A DNA stretch of 60,468 nucleotides from Reyranella massiliensis 521 (GTDB taxonomy: Bacteria > Pseudomonadota > Alphaproteobacteria > Reyranellales > Reyranellaceae), in assembly GCA_945862125.1 (NCBI GenBank), contig CAMAYC010000014.1, positions 1 to 60,468 on the forward strand, read 5' to 3'. The translations under genes and the position numbers were made by a program. Shown one piece after another: positions 56,105 through 60,468 of the stretch (position 1 is its first letter; every line of letters starts with the position of its first letter). The notes beneath the pieces are model-generated. The model had not been told where the DNA came from. It searched no databases and worked only from the letters and a program-made list of their open reading frames with translations.

Positions 56105-56125
56105 ATAGGATAGTCAATATCCTAT
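56105..56125 (-). promoter_or_regulatory. AT-rich operator-like inverted repeat upstream of the HTH gene
   Basis: ATAGGATA-GTCAA-TATCCTAT is a perfect 8-bp inverted repeat with 5-nt spacer, about 48 bp upstream of the HTH protein ATG. The surrounding 56090-56130 is strikingly AT-rich for this genome. It has the size and place of a dimeric repressor site overlapping a promoter. No experimental support. Confidence 0.55.
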
Positions 56126-56221
56126 AGATAGACGACCCCGCGGGCGGTTGCCTGCAACATGCTGGCAGGAGCGGTCCTCAACCCAGTGAAGGCACCCGGA
56201 ACTTTCGCCGGTAATCGCCCG

Positions 56222-57745
56222 TCACGGATCCCGCTGCGGCCGAATCATGAAGCAGGCCAGCGGCGTCGCCACGAGGGCTACGAACGCCATCAGGTAAAAA
56301 GCGTTCAGGTAGCCGATCATCGTCGCCTGCCGCAGGATCTCGTTCGACAGGCTCTGCAGGCTGGCGGGGCCGTCCAGGCTCCACTGCGGCGGCAGGCCGC
56401 CCGGCATCGACAGCGTCTTGTTGTGGGGCGTGATGAATTCCGTCATCCGCGAATAGTTGGACGCGGTCGCGCGGCTCACGGTCAGCACGGCGATGGAGAT
56501 GAACAGGCTGGAGCCGAAGTTGCGCATCAGCGTGAAGACGGCGGAGCCCTCGGTGACCTGCGACGGCGGCAGGGTCGAGAAGGCCATGACCGTCATCGGC
56601 GTGAAGGCGATCGACTGGCCGAGGCCGAGCATGAAGTTGCCCCAGAAGACGTCGGTGTCGGTGAGGTTGATGTCGAACTGGGCCATCCAGAATCCGGCAC
56701 CCGCCTGCAGCGCCATGCCGACGACGATGGCGAAGCGCGGGGCGATGCGCGTGAGCTGGGCGATGAACAGGAAGGCCGCCCAATTGCCCACGCCGCGCGC
56801 AGCGATCAGCATGGCGATGGCATTGTCGGGATAGCCGCGCAGGTCGTGAAACAGCGTCGGGAACAGCACGATGCTGACGAAGTTCAGCATGCCCATGGTG
56901 AAGGCGAGCAGCACGCCGATGGAGAAATTGCGGTCGAGCAGCAGGCGCGGATTGAGGAACGGCTCCGGCACGGTCAGGCAATGCACGACGAAGACCCAGA
57001 GCGCCAGGGCGCCGACGAAGGCGAACAACAGCATCTCGGTGGATTCGAACCAGTCGAGCCGGTGACCGCGGTCGAGGATGAGCTGCGCCGCCGCCATCGC
57101 GACGGAAAGCGCGAAGAAGCCGATCCAGTCGAACCGGGCGCGCGTCTTTGCCGTGTGGTCGGCGAGCGCGAACCAGATGCAGACCAGCGTGCAGAGGCCG
57201 GGCGGGACGATCATGAAGAAGGCGGCGCGCCAGTCGTAGGCCTCCGTCACGATGCTGCCGAGGATGGGCCCGAGCACGGGACCGAAGACCGCGCCGATGC
57301 CCCACATCACCAGCGCCATGGGCTGGAGATGCTTGGGGAAAGTCGCGAGGAGAATGGCCTGGCCGAGCGGCATGATAGGGGCGCCGAACGCGCCCTGCGC
57401 CACGCGGGCCAGGATCAGGCTCTCCAGGCTGTTGGCGAGGCCGCACAGCAGCGAGGTGACGGTGAAGCCCAGTACCGTGAAGAACATGAGGTTGCGCCAG
57501 CCGAGCCGCCCCGACAGCCAGCCCGTCATCGGCGTCGCAACGGCGGTGGCGACCAGGTTGAGGGTGATGACCCAGGAAATCTCCTCCTGCGTGGCCGAGA
57601 GGTTGCCGCGCATCTGCGGCAGCACGAGGTTGGCCAGCGTGATGGTCATGCCGAACAGCATGTTGGCGAGCTGGACCATCAGCAGGATGAGCCATTGCCG
57701 CCCACTGATCGTGAAGAGGCCGCCTTTCTCAGCGATGGCGTTCAT
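56222..57745 (-). CDS. DHA2-family (EmrB/QacA-type) MFS exporter
   Basis: Inner-membrane proton-driven drug exporter of 507 residues with about 14 transmembrane segments. Motif A (GWLSGRLGWRN), motif C (WGIGAVFGPVLGPILGS) and the early ANMLFGMTITLANLVLPQMRGNLSATQEEISWVITLNLVATAVATPMTGWLS are those of the EmrB branch. No EmrA-type membrane-fusion gene is adjacent. The substrate is unknown. Confidence 0.93.
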   Translation of the reverse strand: MNAIAEKGGLFTISGRQWLILLMVQLANMLFGMTITLANLVLPQMRGNLSATQEEISWVITLNLVATAVATPMTGWLSGRLGWRNLMFFTVLGFTVTSLLCGLANSLESLILARVAQGAFGAPIMPLGQAILLATFPKHLQPMALVMWGIGAVFGPVLGPILGSIVTEAYDWRAAFFMIVPPGLCTLVCIWFALADHTAKTRARFDWIGFFALSVAMAAAQLILDRGHRLDWFESTEMLLFAFVGALALWVFVVHCLTVPEPFLNPRLLLDRNFSIGVLLAFTMGMLNFVSIVLFPTLFHDLRGYPDNAIAMLIAARGVGNWAAFLFIAQLTRIAPRFAIVVGMALQAGAGFWMAQFDINLTDTDVFWGNFMLGLGQSIAFTPMTVMAFSTLPPSQVTEGSAVFTLMRNFGSSLFISIAVLTVSRATASNYSRMTEFITPHNKTLSMPGGLPPQWSLDGPASLQSLSNEILRQATMIGYLNAFYLMAFVALVATPLACFMIRPQRDP

Positions 57746-57923
57746 CCCGGGACGTCATTTTCTTCTTTTTGTCGACTGCACGCTCAACGCGATGCAGCGG
57801 TCCCCGATCATTCGGCAGGACGGCGGCGATTGACAGGGAAAAGGAGATTCAGGGCGAGGCACGTGCTGCGCTGCAAAAATTGTCGCGTGGCAACGGCCGG
57901 CCTTCTGGCGCGTTAATCCAGTC

Positions 57924-58511
57924 ATGCGCCCCGTCCGCGTCGGCCTCGCCATGCTCCTCACCGCGCTCGTTGGCGCCTGTACGGGCGGCCTGGCACCGGT
58001 CAACGTTTCCGGGGTGACGCTGGGCGGCGACAATTACGCGCCGCAGTACGATTTCAGCGAATTCTGGGCGGCCACGGACAACAGGACCTTCCGCGTGGTC
58101 TTCGCCGGCAATCCCTTCCCGTCGCTGCCGGTCGAGCAGGCGAAGCAGCGGCTGCTGCCCGTGATGCAGGCGAACAAGCCGCGGCCCAACCTCACCTTCA
58201 CCTATGCGCAGCCGGCGGAGGAGCAGCATCCCGACTACCGGCTGGTGCTGGTATTCGATCCCGCCAACGATCTCGGCTCCGGCCCGGTGTGCAACGGCCA
58301 GACGCGCTTCAAGCCGGGGACGCCCGGCCGCGTCTATGTCTTCGGTGTCTATTGCCGCAACGATCTAGCGCTGTCGGAAACGACGGGCTGGACGCAGGCG
58401 ACCGGCCCGGACGATCCCCGGGTCGGCGCGCTCTTTTCGCAGCTCTTCCTCGTGCTGTTCACCGACCGGCCGATGCGCCGCGACCGCTTCGTGCCATTCG
58501 GCTTTCGGTAA
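57924..58511 (+). CDS. predicted lipoprotein of unknown function
   Basis: A 195-residue protein with a signal peptide and lipobox LVGAC (lipid-modified Cys near residue 19), then a mature domain with no family I recognise. It contains FSEFWAATDNRTFRVVFAGNPF, two Cys (GPVCNGQ and VYCRND) that may pair, and a basic end (MRRDRFVPFGFR). It stands alone between an exporter gene and small minus-strand genes. The 178-bp region upstream shows no other feature. Confidence 0.78.
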   Translation: MRPVRVGLAMLLTALVGACTGGLAPVNVSGVTLGGDNYAPQYDFSEFWAATDNRTFRVVFAGNPFPSLPVEQAKQRLLPVMQANKPRPNLTFTYAQPAEEQHPDYRLVLVFDPANDLGSGPVCNGQTRFKPGTPGRVYVFGVYCRNDLALSETTGWTQATGPDDPRVGALFSQLFLVLFTDRPMRRDRFVPFGFR

Positions 58512-58529
58512 CGCGGCTTTCGGGAGGTA

Positions 58530-58742
58530 CTACTTGGGGCGACTGGTATCGCCGGCCTTGCCCTTGGCCTCAGCCGCCTCGAGTTCGGCCGCTTCCTTGG
58601 AATCGAGCGCGCGCTTGGCTTCCTGGGCGGCCTTGTCGACCTTGCCGTCCTTGATGAACTTCGCCGTCGAGTCGTTATAGGCCTTGGTGCCGCTATAACT
58701 GCCCTCGCCCTCGATGCCGTTCTTCGTCTTCTGACTGGTCAT
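58530..58742 (-). CDS. small charged hypothetical protein
   Basis: A 70-residue hydrophilic protein (MTSQKTKNGIEGEGSYSGTKAYNDSTAKFIKDG...), Lys/Ala/Glu-rich and likely helical in its second half. Short proteins with the GSYSGTKAYND-like pattern are widespread in proteobacteria, function unknown. AAGGAG with CATCCC before ATG 58742 is an excellent ribosome-binding site, nearly the same leader as the asmA-like gene. It may be stress-linked; that is a guess. Confidence 0.72.
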   Translation of the reverse strand: MTSQKTKNGIEGEGSYSGTKAYNDSTAKFIKDGKVDKAAQEAKRALDSKEAAELEAAEAKGKAGDTSRPK

Positions 58743-58823
58743 GGGATGCTCCTTTCCATCGTTCGATGGGAGCAACGCCCGGACCGGCGCCGGGATGCGT
58801 GGCCGGCGGTTATTTCTGCAGGC

Positions 58824-59093
58824 CTATTTCTGCAGATAGGGCTCGACCTTGCCCTTGAGCTTGATGGTGAGCGGATTGCCCTTGCGGTCGACGGTCTTGC
58901 CGACGGCGAGTCGGACCCAGCCCTCGCTCACGCAATATTCCTCGACGTTGGTCTTCTCCTCGCCGTCGAATTTTATGCCGACGCCGCGCGCCAGCAGCGC
59001 CTCGTCGTAGAACGGGCTCTTGGGATTCGTCGACAGACGATCCGGCAGGGCGGGAGGTGCGGCGGGTGTCTCGGGCGAGGGCGTGTCGGTCAT
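58824..59093 (-). CDS. DUF3297 family protein
   Basis: An 89-residue cytosolic protein. The core LPDRLSTNPKSPFYDE...GVGIKFDGEEKTNVEEYCVSEGWVRLAVGKTVDRKGNPLTIKLKGKVEPY is the DUF3297 family, function unknown. The N-terminal Pro/Ala/Thr segment is variable. Its 3' end has a short tandem duplication, so an 11-bp CTGCAGAAATA recurs just after the stop, giving a second TAA. It ends 81 bp upstream of the small charged gene on the same strand. Confidence 0.86.
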   Translation of the reverse strand: MTDTPSPETPAAPPALPDRLSTNPKSPFYDEALLARGVGIKFDGEEKTNVEEYCVSEGWVRLAVGKTVDRKGNPLTIKLKGKVEPYLQK

Positions 59094-59109
59094 GCCCCTA
59101 GCTAGCACG

Positions 59110-60468
59110 TCAGGCGGCCAAGACCAGTGCGTATAAAACGCCCGCCAGCGCACTGGCGAGCAGCACGGGCATCATCCCGACCTTGAAGCGGAAGATCGCG
59201 ATGGCCGCGGCGACGGCCAGAACGAGCGTCGGCACGTCGACCGAGCTCAACACCGGAAGATCGACCGAAATCCCCAGCCATCGCACCGGCACCAGCTCGG
59301 CGAACAGCACATGGAGCGCGAACCACACCGCGAGGTTCAGGATCACGCCCACCACCGCCGCCGTGATGGCGCCCAGTGCCGCCCCCAGCGCCTTGTTGGC
59401 GCGCAGCGCCTCGACGAAGGGCGCGCCGAAGAAGATCCAGAGAAAGCAGGGCACGAACGTGACCCAGGTGGTGAGCAGCCCGCCCAGGGTCGCCGCCAGC
59501 AGCGGCGACATGGCGCCCGGTTCGCGCCAGGCGGCGAGGAAGCCCACGAACTGCGTCACCATGATCAGCGGGCCGGGGGTGGTCTCGGCCATGCCGAGCC
59601 CGTCCAGCATCTCGCCCGCCGTCACCCAGTGATAGTTCTCGACCGCCTGCTGCGCTACATAGGCCAGCACCGCATAGGCGCCGCCGAAGGTGACGATGGC
59701 CATCTGGCTGAAGAAGATGGCGATCTTGGTGAAGACGTTTTCGCCGCCCAGGCCAACATAGAGCGCCGCGATCGGCACCAGCCACAGCGCCAGGAACACC
59801 GCGGCGATGGAGAGCGACCAGCGGAGGTTGGGCCTGGCATGCGCCGGTGTCTCCTCGCCGAGGAGCGAATCGGCGTCGGCCACCTGCCTGTCGCCGACCT
59901 TGCCGTGACCACCGCCGGCTAGGAAGGCCGGCACGCCGGCGCGTCCGCCGACATAGCCGATGAGACCCGCCGCCAGGATGACGACCGGAAACGGCACGTC
60001 ATAGAGGAACAGCGCGAGGAAGGCCGCTGCCGCCAGTCCGCGCATGGTGTTGTTCCTGAGCGCGCGCTTGCCGACCCGCAGCACCGCCTCGACCACGATC
60101 ACCAGCACGGCCGCCTTCAGCCCGAAGAACAGGCCTTGTACGATCGTGACCTTGCCCAGCAGCACGTATATCCAGCTGAGCGCCATGATCGCGAGCAGAC
60201 CCGGCAGCACGAACAGCGTGCCGGCAAACAGCCCGCCCTTCGTCCTGTGCATCAGCCAGCCGATGTAGATGGCGAGCTGCTGCGCCTCGGGTCCGGGCAG
60301 CAGGGTGCAGTAGTTCAGCGCCTGCAGGAACCGCTGCTCGCCGATCCACTTCTTCTCCTCGACGATGATGCGATGCATCACCGCGATCTGGCCGGCCGGG
60401 CCGCCGAACGAGAGCGCGGCGACGCGGGCCCAGACCTTCATCGCTTCGGAGAAGGGAACGCCGTGATC
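59110..60468 (-). CDS. chrA: chromate transporter ChrA, 5' end cut by the window
   Basis: Inner-membrane chromate/sulfate antiporter with the fused two-domain CHR architecture. At least 452 residues are visible. The N-terminal half contains FGGPAGQIAVMHR and LLPGPEAQQLAIYIGW. The C-terminal half repeats the motif as FGGAYAVLAYVAQQAVENYHWVTAGEMLDGLGMAETTPGPLIMVTQFVGF. An ATG at 60441 exists, but the frame continues upstream with HGVPFSEAMKVW, typical of ChrA, so the true start is beyond base 60468. A His/Lys/Asp-containing linker joins the halves. Confidence 0.92.
   Translation of the reverse strand, partial: DHGVPFSEAMKVWARVAALSFGGPAGQIAVMHRIIVEEKKWIGEQRFLQALNYCTLLPGPEAQQLAIYIGWLMHRTKGGLFAGTLFVLPGLLAIMALSWIYVLLGKVTIVQGLFFGLKAAVLVIVVEAVLRVGKRALRNNTMRGLAAAAFLALFLYDVPFPVVILAAGLIGYVGGRAGVPAFLAGGGHGKVGDRQVADADSLLGEETPAHARPNLRWSLSIAAVFLALWLVPIAALYVGLGGENVFTKIAIFFSQMAIVTFGGAYAVLAYVAQQAVENYHWVTAGEMLDGLGMAETTPGPLIMVTQFVGFLAAWREPGAMSPLLAATLGGLLTTWVTFVPCFLWIFFGAPFVEALRANKALGAALGAITAAVVGVILNLAVWFALHVLFAELVPVRWLGISVDLPVLSSVDVPTLVLAVAAAIAIFRFKVGMMPVLLASALAGVLYALVLAA

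Noticed and set aside
56159..57916. 585-residue plus-strand open frame opposite the MFS exporter
   Set aside because: Low-complexity Glu/Arg/His/Gln content, antisense to a clear 14-TM exporter.

Overview
The window is about 60 kb of GC-rich, densely packed bacterial chromosome with some 60 protein genes. It is best read as an alphaproteobacterium. Direct support is a circularly permuted (two-piece) tmRNA gene next to an alpha-type SspB adaptor, together with small families common in that class (DUF4169, DUF6481, DUF3297), ThyX, and Bug-type receptors. A Rhodospirillales- or Reyranella-like organism fits by impression only; no 16S gene is present. There is no prophage, insertion sequence or CRISPR array. 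No tRNA gene was noticed.

Layout. 1-4.6 kb: minus-strand branched-chain amino-acid genes ilvB-ilvH, coupled to a LysE/RhtB exporter, then ilvC, with a small lipoprotein gene facing them. 4.7-7.6 kb: miaA diverging from serB and a CurA-like oxidoreductase. 7.6-12.7 kb: envelope quality control (DegP/HtrA, HflK-HflC) and the Fe-S carrier Mrp/ApbC with a His-rich linker. 12.7-17 kb: a GNAT protein and thyX, then the ssrA (tmRNA)-sspB pair and class I fumarase. 17-28 kb: SH3 and VOC proteins, TypA/BipA, a ribbon-helix-helix protein, a nitroreductase behind a large AsmA-like protein, an HxlR regulator, NhaA and a Bax-inhibitor-1 protein. 28-32.6 kb: the YbbP/YbbA exporter diverging from tesA-thpR.

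32.6-45.4 kb is more accessory and catabolic. It holds a phosphotriesterase-like hydrolase with a Bug receptor, diverging from a dimethylformamidase large-subunit homologue; a LMW phosphatase and a sirtuin; an AidB-like acyl-CoA dehydrogenase; and a compact cassette of a GIY-YIG nuclease wrapped in palindromic repeats. An operon of acyl-CoA dehydrogenase plus two CaiB/BaiF CoA-transferases, a lone response regulator and a second Bug receptor follow. 45.4-60.5 kb: a Mug-like glycosylase, a DUF1254 protein, a minimal metallopeptidase, a dipeptide/oligopeptide ABC transporter whose binding protein is encoded convergently, PhhB, an IlvD-family dehydratase, an HTH protein with its own AT-rich operator-like palindrome, a DHA2 drug exporter, small unknowns and a chromate transporter cut by the window end.

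The two most distinctive signals are the adjacent ssrA-sspB pair, which places the degradation tag beside its ClpXP adaptor and carries a divergent tag, and the GIY-YIG/palindrome cassette, whose nuclease C-terminus is encoded by the repeat itself. Genes are tightly packed: many ATGA/GTGA start-stop overlaps, and several convergent pairs whose stop codons overlap.
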